64,000 nucleotides of DNA from Mucilaginibacter paludis DSM 18603 (GCF_000166195.2 NZ_CM001403.1:2684432-2748431); one strand, 5' to 3'; positions 54,519 through 63,197 are shown, counted from the stretch's first letter. Notes: generated by a model not told the origin, from the sequence alone. Numbers and translations are program-made.

Positions 54519-56525
54519 TTAATAGTTAAACATCAGGTTAACAAAATAATTTCTTCCTTCTTCGGGATAACCTTCTACAAGTGTATAGTTACGATCGAAC
54601 AAGTTGTTTACTCCGCCCTCTAAAGATAATCCTTTTACCAAAGTAAGGTGTGCTTTTACATTGCTTAAATAAAACGCGCCAGATGTTGTGCCGTAACTGG
54701 TGCTATATCTTTTTGAATTATATTCTTCAGATGCCAGCAGGTATAATTTGGCAACAGGCGAATACTGTATTGAAGCAAACAAGCTATGTTTGGGCACATC
54801 TGTAAAATATATTTGAGGAGCCGACAGATTGTTGCGCACAATGAGGGTGTAATTGGCATCCAGTCTTAATCGGGTGTTAATTGGGTAACCAGCCGCAAAC
54901 TCTGCACCATAATATTCTGCCTGGCCAACATTTTGCACTTGAGAAAGGTTGGCGTGCGTGGTAGGATCAACAGCTACATTATTAACGGTTTGAATACTAT
55001 TATTGATTTTACTGTAAAAGCCGGATGCCTGTAAGGTTAATTTACTGCCAATAAGTGTGTGATAGCTCAAATCATAATTTAAAGCATCCTCTGCTTTCAG
55101 ATTGGGATTGGGAATGGCTGTGCCCAGTTTAAAGGAATAGCGATCTTTGATGGTTGCAAACCGGGTTTTACGCGCAACTGAAAAGCTTAGGGAATTGGTA
55201 TTATCCAGATCATATTGAACCAGGCCCTGCACGTCCCATGCGCTGTTTCCGCCACCGGGCAGATCAGAAATTACGTTATTGCTGTACAGCTGCGCCTGGG
55301 TATTGCGCCTGTCATTAAAACCTACACCCGCATTTACCTTCAGGGCCGAAGTAATATGGTAAGTGTCTTCGGCACCCGCGTAGAAATTATTATCAGCATC
55401 ACGTCGTATTGGTTCGCCTACGTTGTGCTCTCGGTGCACATCCTGTTTGTATTGGCCCACAATACTAAGGCTGTTGTTCTTAATATCCGTATTTTCAAAT
55501 ATCACACTGCCGCCTAATGTGTAATCATTATAAATACTTTTAAAAGCATAAGGTTTGGTAATGGTGCTATAGTTTACATCGTCATAACTGTCAATCTCGT
55601 TTTTAAACTGGCTGTAATACCAGCGGGTTTTAATCACATTAGTTGTATTGATTTTGTTGTTGCTTAACAGGTACAGGCCCTGTGTATCCCAGTTAGGCCA
55701 TTTCCAGTAACGGGGTTTGGTGAGTAAAGAATTTTGCGTGTCGTCGCCCGCATATACGGGTGTGCCTTTTGTACCATGATGGTAACTATAGCCAATAGCA
55801 TATTCCTGCGATGCTGTTGGCGTAAATCCAACTTTGCCGCTTACATCAATATCGTTACTATACGAGTTATCCCTGTGGCCACCATCTTCATTTTTAACCG
55901 GCGTAAAAGACGACGAAAGCGGATAATAATCACGTTTTAATTGTGAAGCAGAAACCTGGTAATAAAACTTACCTAAGTTAGACCCAATATTTGTGTTAAG
56001 CCGATAGCCGCCGTTAAGGTATCCGGCAACCGCGTTCAGTTCAAAAGGGTTTGCAGGTTTACGGCTCACCATGTTTATCGCTCCACCTTCGGCATTGGGT
56101 CCGAATAATACGGATGAATAACCTTTAGAAATATTAATCTCCGACAGGTTAAATGTATTATACCTTGCCAAATCCACATAACCATCATAAGGTACATATA
56201 AAGGAATCCCATCTAAATAAACAGGAACCTGGCGGATATCAAACCCACGTATATTTACCGCCGACTCATTTCGCGGACCAATGGCTGTAAGGGTAACACC
56301 GGGCAATAAACTCAAGGCATGCGATACATCGTACCGGTTATATAAATTAAGCGTGCCAGCGCTAAGCTTGTTGCTTCTTAAACTGTCTTTGGTGCCAATA
56401 ATATTAACCTGGCCAAGTTGGAAAACATGTTTGCTTGTATCTGCAACCTGCGCGTTAGCCTTCAAGCTAAAAAAATATGACACGATTAATAGGATAATTG
56501 TAAATAAAGGTAATGGTAGCTTCAT
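54519..56525 (-). CDS. TonB-dependent receptor under ModE-type control
   Basis: A 668-residue receptor from the ATG at 56525 (MKLPLPLFTIILLIVSYFFS). There is no CarboxypepD_reg domain. The plug is clear (SHALSLLPGVTLTAIGPRNE, VNIRGFDIRQVPVYLDGIPL, INISKGYSSVLFGPNAEGGA) and the barrel ends YFVNLMFNY. A ModE-box palindrome lies 12 bases before the start codon, overlapping the promoter region, so expression should follow molybdate or tungstate status. Candidate ligands are a molybdate-binding metallophore or another oxyanion complex; inference. Confidence 0.87.
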   Translation of the reverse strand: MKLPLPLFTIILLIVSYFFSLKANAQVADTSKHVFQLGQVNIIGTKDSLRSNKLSAGTLNLYNRYDVSHALSLLPGVTLTAIGPRNESAVNIRGFDIRQVPVYLDGIPLYVPYDGYVDLARYNTFNLSEINISKGYSSVLFGPNAEGGAINMVSRKPANPFELNAVAGYLNGGYRLNTNIGSNLGKFYYQVSASQLKRDYYPLSSSFTPVKNEDGGHRDNSYSNDIDVSGKVGFTPTASQEYAIGYSYHHGTKGTPVYAGDDTQNSLLTKPRYWKWPNWDTQGLYLLSNNKINTTNVIKTRWYYSQFKNEIDSYDDVNYSTITKPYAFKSIYNDYTLGGSVIFENTDIKNNSLSIVGQYKQDVHREHNVGEPIRRDADNNFYAGAEDTYHITSALKVNAGVGFNDRRNTQAQLYSNNVISDLPGGGNSAWDVQGLVQYDLDNTNSLSFSVARKTRFATIKDRYSFKLGTAIPNPNLKAEDALNYDLSYHTLIGSKLTLQASGFYSKINNSIQTVNNVAVDPTTHANLSQVQNVGQAEYYGAEFAAGYPINTRLRLDANYTLIVRNNLSAPQIYFTDVPKHSLFASIQYSPVAKLYLLASEEYNSKRYSTSYGTTSGAFYLSNVKAHLTLVKGLSLEGGVNNLFDRNYTLVEGYPEEGRNYFVNLMFNY

Positions 56526-56536
56526 TCTTATAATTT

Positions 56537-56560
56537 CGTTATATTTTCTTATACATAACG
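56537..56560. promoter_or_regulatory. ModE-box palindrome (copy 1) before the TonB receptor
   Basis: The 24-bp site begins CGTTATAT and ends ATACATAACG. The outer halves CGTTAT and ATAACG are perfect inverted repeats, and the whole resembles the E. coli modA ModE site. It lies 12 bases before the receptor ATG and downstream of the ModE-type gene, consistent with repression by that protein. Confidence 0.75.
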
Positions 56561-56696
56561 CTAAGATATAGAAAAGCTTCAATGCTTTTTCTTTTATAGA
56601 AAATTCAATTATTTAATATTGTCTTTAATAGAAAGGGAGTACATGGCTGTTAATCTTGAGTATTTTTCTGGCGGTTTTATATTAGAAAGATTAAAA

Positions 56697-57035
56697 TCAA
56701 TCTGTTTTGCTATTTTCTTTAAGAAAATCACGAAATTTCTGTTGTAAATCACGAAACTCTTTGATTAATTGAATGCCTTGCTCTGTTATGACCGCCATTC
56801 CTCCACCTTTACCGCCTCGATGCGAAATTACTACCGGAGTGCCGAAATGTGAATTCAGGTGATTGATCATATCCCACGCTTGCTTATAGGACATTTTCAT
56901 TTGAATAGCCGCCTGCCGAAGAGAACCCGAAGCCTGTATTCTTTCAAGCAGCTCAACCCTTCCTGGACCAAGCATTTGTTCGCCATCAATCTCCATCCAC
57001 ATTCTGCCGTTTAATTTGAATGTTATTTCTTTCAT
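56697..57035 (-). CDS. ModE-type winged-helix regulator lacking the molybdate-binding domain
   Basis: A 112-residue protein from the ATG at 57035. It aligns by eye with the DNA-binding half of ModE: GPGRVELLERIQASGSLRQA, then KMSYKQAWDMINHLNSHFGT, HRGGKGGGMAVITEQG. The C-terminal Mop/TOBE domains, which bind molybdate in E. coli ModE, are missing, so sensing must work differently or the protein is a constitutive repressor. It lies upstream of the TonB receptor with a ModE-box between them. Confidence 0.88.
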   Translation of the reverse strand: MKEITFKLNGRMWMEIDGEQMLGPGRVELLERIQASGSLRQAAIQMKMSYKQAWDMINHLNSHFGTPVVISHRGGKGGGMAVITEQGIQLIKEFRDLQQKFRDFLKENSKTD

Positions 57036-57209
57036 AAATGATAAAATTACGAGAAAAATGGGCATGTGTAGTTATTTAGGCTTTCAGAAAGAGAAAATCG
57101 AGCAAAAAGGGCGAGGATTATACTTTTTAATTAAGTCTAATTTTTTTTAGAGTGCACCTATTTTAATCAATTCTTTGACAACACGGTGCGGATTCTGCTC
57201 CGCCTCAAT

Positions 57210-57302
57210 TCATATAATAACGACAAAGGAGAAAGACAAGAATGCGGTTACTGCGATCAGCAGCTTCCTTTCGCTTTTCCTTTTAATTTTTTTCGGTTTC
57301 AT
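57210..57302 (-). pseudogene. Remnant N-terminus of a small membrane protein
   Basis: A 30-residue frame begins 9 bases after the SCO1 stop: basic start (MKPKKIKRKSERK), one hydrophobic stretch (LLIAVTAFLSFSFVVII), then TGA. Reading through the TGA, the same frame continues 20 residues (IEAEQNPHRVVKELIKIGAL) to TAA. It occupies the position held by the second SCO1 gene at the other repeat and may be its decayed start, or an unrelated small membrane protein with a nonsense change. Confidence 0.4.
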
Positions 57303-57310
57303 ACGTTTAT

Positions 57311-57958
57311 TTAATCAGTTTTGTGCCCATAAGACGCTAATAGCAGATCCATATCTTCCATCAACCGGGCAACCTGTTTTTCATCAGTTCCGTCATAAGC
57401 ACCACGAATACGTTTCTCCTTGTCAACCAATACCAGATAGCCCTGATGCATATAACCGCCGTTTTGTCCGGCAGATTCTGCAACGGATACAAGATAGTTC
57501 TTTTCCGCCAAAGTGTAAATCACTTCCTTGCTGCCATGCACAAATTCCCATTGCGTGCCGGTAATTCCCAGTTTAACCGCATAGCTTTTTAATACATGCG
57601 GTACATCATACTTAAAATCGATACTGTGGGATAACAGCATCACCTCGGTGTTGCCTTTGTATTTATCGTAAACCTTCAGCAAGTTACGGTGCATCACCGG
57701 GCAGATGGTGGGGCAGGAAGTAAAGAAAAAGTCTGCCACGTAGATCTTGCCATCAAAAGTATGGTTATCGATCATAGTGCTGTCCTGATTCAGGAACCGG
57801 AAGGCCGGAATAGTCTGGTAGACCGTATCGGTAATGACTTTACCACCAACGGTTTTTTGTATAAGATGCCGACTGCCTAAAATCGGAAGTTGCTTTTGCG
57901 AAGGACGGCAGGCTACCAAAACTAAAGCGGCGAGCATGTAAGCATATTGTTTTTTCAT
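57311..57958 (-). CDS. SCO1/SenC-family copper chaperone, lipoprotein
   Basis: A 215-residue lipoprotein (lipobox LVAC) with an SCO1 domain. The copper site is complete: FFFTSCPTICPVM and GGYMHQGYLVLVD. The C-terminal 95 residues are nearly identical to the fragment at 42613-42924. It begins 4 bases after a His/Met-tailed lipoprotein and ends the MbnH/MbnP-type copper operon. Its likely role is copper transfer in the periplasm. Confidence 0.92.
   Translation of the reverse strand: MKKQYAYMLAALVLVACRPSQKQLPILGSRHLIQKTVGGKVITDTVYQTIPAFRFLNQDSTMIDNHTFDGKIYVADFFFTSCPTICPVMHRNLLKVYDKYKGNTEVMLLSHSIDFKYDVPHVLKSYAVKLGITGTQWEFVHGSKEVIYTLAEKNYLVSVAESAGQNGGYMHQGYLVLVDKEKRIRGAYDGTDEKQVARLMEDMDLLLASYGHKTD
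57347..57627 (-). repeat. Direct repeat, right copy (3' part of SCO1 gene)
   Basis: About 281 bases match 42640-42920 in the same orientation at roughly 94% identity, mostly silent codon changes. Here the repeat lies inside an intact SCO1 gene. Confidence 0.85.
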
Positions 57959-57962
57959 TAGG

Positions 57963-58451
57963 TTACATTTTCATATGATCCATGCTTTTCATGGTCGTAT
58001 CTGCTTTCAAATTGAATTTTCGGAGATAACCGGTTGATTCTTTTAACACTGCTTTATACAGGCTGTCGAGTTGGGCTATCTTTGTTTTCTGACCATTAAA
58101 ATAATCCACGGCCTCTTGATTAGACTTGCCGTCAACATCGGTCTTAAAATTGTGCATCCAGTCGTTCATGCGTTCATCGGCATCATCGAGCTTTTTGGTT
58201 AACCGTTTTATTTCCCGATGCTCGGCGGCAGTGTCCAATGAGGGTTGTTGCGCTTTCAGTTTGGCCAGGCCCGACAGCGCGAGCGTATCAAGCATCATTT
58301 TGTCATTCATCGCTTTTTCGCCATCCATCATGATCTGGTCATGCCGGTCAAGTACCTGTTTGCGGATTACCTTATAATCGCCTTCATTCTGGCAGGCAGC
58401 CATGCATAGTATAGTCGTGATGGTTAACAGTGTTGTTTTGATTTTTTTCAT
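57963..58451 (-). CDS. Helical lipoprotein with Met/His-rich end
   Basis: A 162-residue lipoprotein (lipobox CMAAC) predicted to be almost entirely helical with charged, coiled-coil-like repeats (REIKRLTKKLDDADERMNDW). It ends DTTMKSMDHMKM, a Met/His cluster suited to Cu(I) or Cu(II). I do not recognise a named family. It sits between the barrel protein and SCO1 in the copper operon, so a periplasmic metal-binding role is plausible. Confidence 0.75.
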   Translation of the reverse strand: MKKIKTTLLTITTILCMAACQNEGDYKVIRKQVLDRHDQIMMDGEKAMNDKMMLDTLALSGLAKLKAQQPSLDTAAEHREIKRLTKKLDDADERMNDWMHNFKTDVDGKSNQEAVDYFNGQKTKIAQLDSLYKAVLKESTGYLRKFNLKADTTMKSMDHMKM

Positions 58452-58488
58452 CTTTTTGATTTTTTAGGAGTACTGTTTAATAAAAAAC

Positions 58489-59409
58489 TTAAAAGGCTAC
58501 CGCGAAATGCACCATCAGGCGGTTACCTGCTTTAACGCGGTTATTGGCCAGTTGCTGGGAAGCAATGTCCTGGTAGTTGGCACCCGCTGAAAAGCGGCTG
58601 AAGTTTGCTTCCAGGCCGCCGACGAGCGATACCACATGGCCACCTGAAACATCTACAGCATACTTGTTACGCTCCACATCCTGTTGCGAGGTTTCGTAAA
58701 GCACCCCTGCATTAGGCGCTACCGTTACCTTGTTAAAAATCCGGATCTTGTAGTAGGCCAGCGCATTTGCCGTCAACTTGTTGCCGTAGCGATAATCATA
58801 TTTGTTATTGGTATTGATCTTATAGTTGGCGTTCACATTGATGCCAAAATCCATTAACCGTACATCATAAGCCGCGTTCAGCGTAAAATCGGTACTGGCC
58901 GTACCCAGCTGAAAGTTATTGGGCGATTCAGATACGCGCAAGCGTTCACCGGGTTCGTATTTGCCGGTAGGCAATTTAATACCGGCACCCACCCAAAGCG
59001 ACTGTACCAGCAGTTTATCGCTGATCACGGAGCGGTGGCTGAACAGGTTGTAATAACCCATCACCGCGACATCGCCCAAACCTGTTTTGGAGCCGTTCCC
59101 CGTCTGTGCTACCCGGTCGTTGAAATTATAAGGTAAAAAAGCCAACACCCGGAACTTTTTCCCGATGTTCCAGCCGCCCCAAACCTCCATGCTTTGGTAA
59201 GTTTCGTCAGAAGTGATCGGCGTGCGTTCTCCGAACGGGCCGAGGTGGGTCGTCAGCGTTTTATGCTGGTATCGTATGCCGATAAAACGTTTCTGGTACT
59301 CCGGCAGGATACCGAGGTAATAACTGCCTACGCCGCATCCGCAAATATCGCAAGCCAGCACCGGGAAGGTGATGACCGAAAAGAAAAGAAGGATAATGTA
59401 TTTTTTCAT
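58489..59409 (-). CDS. Outer-membrane barrel-like transporter with CDICGCG start
   Basis: A 306-residue protein with a signal peptide (YIILLFFSVITFPVLA) directly followed by CDICGCGVGSYYLGILPEYQ. The first Cys could be lipidated. The rest is a series of amphipathic strands (FIGIRYQHKTLTTHLG, VLAFLPYNFNDRV, GLGDVAVMGYYNLF) ending in AVAF, the layout of small outer-membrane channels. The cysteine cluster could bind copper at the pore entrance. It is 5 bases from the diheme-peroxidase gene and belongs to the copper operon. Confidence 0.75.
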   Translation of the reverse strand: MKKYIILLFFSVITFPVLACDICGCGVGSYYLGILPEYQKRFIGIRYQHKTLTTHLGPFGERTPITSDETYQSMEVWGGWNIGKKFRVLAFLPYNFNDRVAQTGNGSKTGLGDVAVMGYYNLFSHRSVISDKLLVQSLWVGAGIKLPTGKYEPGERLRVSESPNNFQLGTASTDFTLNAAYDVRLMDFGINVNANYKINTNNKYDYRYGNKLTANALAYYKIRIFNKVTVAPNAGVLYETSQQDVERNKYAVDVSGGHVVSLVGGLEANFSRFSAGANYQDIASQQLANNRVKAGNRLMVHFAVAF

Positions 59410-59414
59410 CGTGT

Positions 59415-60464
59415 TTATTGTTCAGCCAGGTCTTTGCGGGTAACAAAATCCGCATCATCCAGGGTTTTAAGAAAGGCAGTCAGCTTAACGCGGTCATCGG
59501 CGGTCAGGCTGATGCCGGGCTTGCCGTTCAGTTGTAATAAAGGGTCGAGATTAGCCGTTTGCTGTACTTCGTCGTTATAATGATCAAATACGCCGTTAAG
59601 CGTCAGGAACCGGCCATCATGCATATAAGGCGCGGTATAAGTTAGGTTGCGCAAACTGGGTACTTTAAACTTATAACGATCCGTCTCCTGCAAGGTAGCA
59701 GTGTACAAACCCAGGTCGTTGATAGGTGATGGTGCCAATCCGTTATTACGGAATGAGCCATCCGTGAACAGGGGCTCTTTGTGGCAGCTACTACATTTAG
59801 CCTGAAACAGCGCGTATCCTGCCTGCTCATCTGCCGTAAAGCTTTGCCCGGCTTCCTTGCGCATTACTTTGTCGTATTTGGAATTAGCGCTGATACACAT
59901 CACCATAAATTGTGAAAGTGCTTTCATGAAACGAGCTGTATTGATCTCCTCCGTACCGAAGGCGGCTTTGAACATCGTCGGGTACTTGGCTACCAGCCGG
60001 AGTTTAGCCATTACATTATCCAAGGTCTCATCCATCTCCACATGCGTAGTGATGGGTGCTATAGGTTGCAAATCCAGATCATAAATACCGCCTCCCCACA
60101 TAAAGGCACTGTTCCAGGCCAGGTTCATAATGGGCGGCGAGTTACGCGTACCTAAAAGGTCGTCTATACCGTGGCTCACATCATGCCCGTGTTGCGTAAA
60201 GCCCGAGGACTGGATATGGCAGGAACCACAGGAAATGGTGTTATTGCGCGACAGCCGGGGCTCATAAAACAAGGAACGCCCCAAAAGGAAACCTGCTTCG
60301 GTTACTTTATTGTTCTCCAGTTTGTAGACGGGTTCGGGAAAGTTGGCCGGTTTTTGAAAACCCAGGAATGTGCTGACCGCTTCCTTAATCTGATCTTCCT
60401 TTTTACAGGCATACATCAGCAAACAAAAACCTCCTATCACCACCCAAAATGCTCTTTTTTTCAT
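59415..60464 (-). CDS. MbnH-like diheme enzyme (cytochrome-c peroxidase/MauG superfamily), second copy
   Basis: A 349-residue exported or lipid-anchored protein (lipobox LMYAC, then KKE) with two CxxCH heme sites, CGSCHIQSSGF near residue 78 and CSSCHKEPLF near residue 230, and the late VPSLRNLTYTAPYMHDGRF. It lies 5 bases after an MbnP-family gene. In methanotrophs MbnH converts a tryptophan of its partner MbnP to kynurenine to build a copper site, and this gene pairing suggests the same chemistry here. Confidence 0.87.
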   Translation of the reverse strand: MKKRAFWVVIGGFCLLMYACKKEDQIKEAVSTFLGFQKPANFPEPVYKLENNKVTEAGFLLGRSLFYEPRLSRNNTISCGSCHIQSSGFTQHGHDVSHGIDDLLGTRNSPPIMNLAWNSAFMWGGGIYDLDLQPIAPITTHVEMDETLDNVMAKLRLVAKYPTMFKAAFGTEEINTARFMKALSQFMVMCISANSKYDKVMRKEAGQSFTADEQAGYALFQAKCSSCHKEPLFTDGSFRNNGLAPSPINDLGLYTATLQETDRYKFKVPSLRNLTYTAPYMHDGRFLTLNGVFDHYNDEVQQTANLDPLLQLNGKPGISLTADDRVKLTAFLKTLDDADFVTRKDLAEQ

Positions 60465-60469
60465 GGTGT

Positions 60470-61318
60470 TTAGTTTTCTGTATGGTCGTGGCGGAACAAT
60501 TCCGTCAGGTTTCCGGCAATATTGACGCTGTAATCGCTGAACATGACGTTGGGGTGTGAAGCGATACTGAAGCTGTTTTTACCGTTAAAAACTTTCATCA
60601 GATCGACAAACAGGTGCACATTGCTCTGGCGGTCCTTACGGACTTTGGCGATGCCGCCGGTAGTTAGGTCGAGGGTGACCGTTTTGATATTATTGATCGT
60701 TGGGGCGGAATAGCCCCCGAAGCCGCCGATATGGTATTTGAATTGCTTTTTGCCGGTTGGGTCGCCGTTAACATCATCAGAGATCACATTGGAGTTGCCT
60801 TCCAGTTTAAAGAAGATGTACCCGGCATTCCAGCCCCAGTACATTCCGTCGTCCATGCCAGCAGCAGGGTCTAATACGCCCGTGCGCTTGCTGATATCCA
60901 TCGTGCTGCGCAGGCTGTCTACACCTAAAGTGAAAGTTAATTTGGTGTAATCGCCTTCCGGCACTTTCACTTTGGCAAAGCGCGTAGCGCGGTCAGCGCC
61001 TTTAATCAGAAAGTAACTGCTATCCTGTTTAACGGTATAGGTAGTACCATCGGCTTTACTTACCTTGATGTTGCTGATAAAATACTGAACGAGGGAAACG
61101 GTGAATTTTTCGCCCGCCGCATTGGTGTATGGGCTGGCTGTATTATTAAAGGCCAGTGTTTTTTCCCCGACAATGTTATCAAACTCCACCGAGAACGGAG
61201 CGAGATCATCTTCGTTGTAATTTGGTGCTACATCGGCCTTTTTAGAGCAGCCGGAAAGCAGCAGCAAGGCCAAACTGCCTGCCGCTAAATATGGAGTTAG
61301 AAATTTAAATGTCTTCAT
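60470..61318 (-). CDS. MbnP-family copper-binding lipoprotein, second copy
   Basis: A 282-residue lipoprotein (lipobox LLSGC, then SKK) with the MbnP fold: FSVEFDNIVGEKTLAFN, GEKFTVSLVQYFISNIKV, SYFLIKGADRATRF, and GMYWGWNAGYIFFKLEG. The WGW stretch matches the region whose Trp is oxidised to kynurenine in MbnP. Its start overlaps the stop of the upstream diheme gene by four bases (ATGA), and a second diheme gene follows. It is likely a periplasmic copper binder loaded after MbnH modification. Confidence 0.85.
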   Translation of the reverse strand: MKTFKFLTPYLAAGSLALLLLSGCSKKADVAPNYNEDDLAPFSVEFDNIVGEKTLAFNNTASPYTNAAGEKFTVSLVQYFISNIKVSKADGTTYTVKQDSSYFLIKGADRATRFAKVKVPEGDYTKLTFTLGVDSLRSTMDISKRTGVLDPAAGMDDGMYWGWNAGYIFFKLEGNSNVISDDVNGDPTGKKQFKYHIGGFGGYSAPTINNIKTVTLDLTTGGIAKVRKDRQSNVHLFVDLMKVFNGKNSFSIASHPNVMFSDYSVNIAGNLTELFRHDHTEN

Positions 61319-62412
61319 AAATTGGGTTTACTAAGTTTCGGGTTTTGGACAAAGTCTGTGTCCGTCAGTGCGGCTAGGAATGCTTTGATGGCTTTCATCT
61401 CCTGATCAGTCATGGGGATGCCTGCCTGGCCGCCGTTTTGATAAAGCAGCGGATCGGTGGTGGCTGAAATCCTGATATCGTTATGATAATGCGCCAGCAC
61501 CTCATCGATAGTTTTAAAGCGGCCATCGTGCATATAAGGCGCGGTCAGCAGGATATTACGTAGCGTAGGCGTTTTAAATTTGCCCAGATCTGCCTGGTTA
61601 TTGGTTATACGGAAGCGCCCCATATAGATCCGCTCCAGCGCATCATTGCTGAAATCGTTGTCGATCCCATTGTTATGATAGCCGTTATCAGTGAATAATT
61701 CACCCGCGTGGCAGCTCCTGCATTTACTGTTGACCAGTGCCAGCCCCTGTTGTTCCTGATCTGATAATTGCACACCGTTTTCTTTGCGTATAAAGCGGTC
61801 ATACCTGCTGTTGCCTGAAATGAGCGTCCGTTCAAATTGCGCCAGGGCTTTGACAATGGAGGCCGACTTGACCTCGCCGTTGAATACCGTTTTAAATTGC
61901 TGCACATATTCGGGCACCTGCTTCAATTCCGCTTCCAGCTCGCTCAGGTTCTGGTGCATTTCATCTACGCTGGTCAGGGGGCCGAAGGCCTGCGATTCCA
62001 GGTTGGTTGAACCACCGTCCCAAAACAGGCCGTTATTAGCCCAGATCAGGTTAATGAGTGCCGGTGCATGGCGCGGCAGGGTATTCCCTGACTCGCCGAT
62101 ATTGTTGAGCGCTACACCATCGCTAAAAGCGATATCCTGCCGGTGGCACGATGCACAGGAAAGCCTGTTGAGGCCCGAAAGACGGGTATCATAAAATAAC
62201 ATTCTGCCCAGGGCGATGCCTTCTTGCGTTAACGGGTTATCCGGGTCACTCTTCACCGCCGGAAAATTAGCGGGAACGGAGAGTTCAGCCGGATGCAGCG
62301 CAACGACCGGAACGGTACCGGCAGCCCCGTCTTTTTTACAAGACGAGGTTACCAGCCATCCGGTTAAAAAAAGCATAGCGGCAAAACGCGGATATGCGTT
62401 TAAGCCTGCCAT
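61315..62412 (-). CDS. MbnH-like diheme enzyme (cytochrome-c peroxidase/MauG superfamily), first copy
   Basis: A 365-residue protein with lipobox TSSC, then KKD. Heme motifs are CASCHRQDIAF near residue 80 and CRSCHAGELF near residue 233; FKTPTLRNILLTAPYMHDGRF follows. It begins 5 bases after the first MbnP-family gene and overlaps the second by four bases, so it could serve either partner. The family separates from true peroxidases by modifying protein tryptophans; which activity applies here is inferred from the gene pairing. Confidence 0.87.
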   Translation of the reverse strand: MAGLNAYPRFAAMLFLTGWLVTSSCKKDGAAGTVPVVALHPAELSVPANFPAVKSDPDNPLTQEGIALGRMLFYDTRLSGLNRLSCASCHRQDIAFSDGVALNNIGESGNTLPRHAPALINLIWANNGLFWDGGSTNLESQAFGPLTSVDEMHQNLSELEAELKQVPEYVQQFKTVFNGEVKSASIVKALAQFERTLISGNSRYDRFIRKENGVQLSDQEQQGLALVNSKCRSCHAGELFTDNGYHNNGIDNDFSNDALERIYMGRFRITNNQADLGKFKTPTLRNILLTAPYMHDGRFKTIDEVLAHYHNDIRISATTDPLLYQNGGQAGIPMTDQEMKAIKAFLAALTDTDFVQNPKLSKPNL

Positions 62413-62417
62413 AGGTA

Positions 62418-63197
62418 TTAGTTAACAGACTTTACTGTAAATACTTTAGTGCCATAGTTGGTTGCGACAGCAGCCATTGCTGTTGCCTGAGATGCGCCAA
62501 CTGTAGGCGTGGTCATTACGTCTATACCGTCGGTTACTTTGGTTACATCCGCGTTTAACAAAATGGTTGACGATTTGCTTGAACCGATATGCAAGGTAGA
62601 CGGTAAAGCCAACGTAACCGTTTTGTAATTGGCATCCAGACCGGTTTCAACAACCATCGTTTTTGAAGTTGCGCCGTCAGTTACTTTACCCTTCAGGGAA
62701 GAGAAAATATAGGTAGTGGCCCACATCCAGGAAACATTGGTCATGCCGTTCAGTTGGGACAGTTCACCCGCCTGAAGGCTCAGGTTGCTGTTGTATTTGG
62801 TGTCAACACCCACTGAAAATTTAATGGATTTGTAATCACCCGCCGGAATATCAGTCAGTTTCACGTCTTCGCGTTTGTTAGCCGGATAAGTATAGGCGCT
62901 ATTGGTTTCGGCGGCATTGTTCTCTTCTAACAAATAGTAAGAATTAGGTACGGCATATTCTTCGCCGCTAGCTTTAACCAATACCACATTGCTTACCCAG
63001 TACCTTAACTGGGTAAAGTTCCAGGTCTTGCCGTTTGCAGTAAAATCTTTATTTAACGCAAAATCGGAGGTGCCGACTACAGCATCAAAAGTGATGGTCG
63101 CTTTACCTGCCGTTTCCACAGGTTGAACATCGTTGTTTTTGGTACAAGCAGCGAATAGTATAGCAGATAACGATAGTATCGATAGAATTTTTTTCAT
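62418..63197 (-). CDS. MbnP-family copper-binding lipoprotein, first copy
   Basis: A 259-residue lipoprotein from the ATG at 63197 (lipobox FAAC, then TKN). An upstream in-frame extension to 63287 is not plausible. Family lines are ATITFDAVVGTSDFALNKDF, TWNFTQLRYWVSNVVLV, YYLLEENNAAE, and NVSWMWATTYIFSSLKG. The WMW matches the WGW of the second copy, the likely site of Trp-to-kynurenine conversion. It is the second gene of the operon, after copy C of the CxnCxxxC protein. Confidence 0.85.
   Translation of the reverse strand: MKKILSILSLSAILFAACTKNNDVQPVETAGKATITFDAVVGTSDFALNKDFTANGKTWNFTQLRYWVSNVVLVKASGEEYAVPNSYYLLEENNAAETNSAYTYPANKREDVKLTDIPAGDYKSIKFSVGVDTKYNSNLSLQAGELSQLNGMTNVSWMWATTYIFSSLKGKVTDGATSKTMVVETGLDANYKTVTLALPSTLHIGSSKSSTILLNADVTKVTDGIDVMTTPTVGASQATAMAAVATNYGTKVFTVKSVN

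Noticed and set aside
57175..57564. 129-aa plus-strand open frame
   Set aside because: It runs antisense through the conserved SCO1 gene and has no domain features.
61784..62194. 136-aa plus-strand open frame
   Set aside because: It is antisense to the first diheme enzyme, whose heme motifs fix the true frame.
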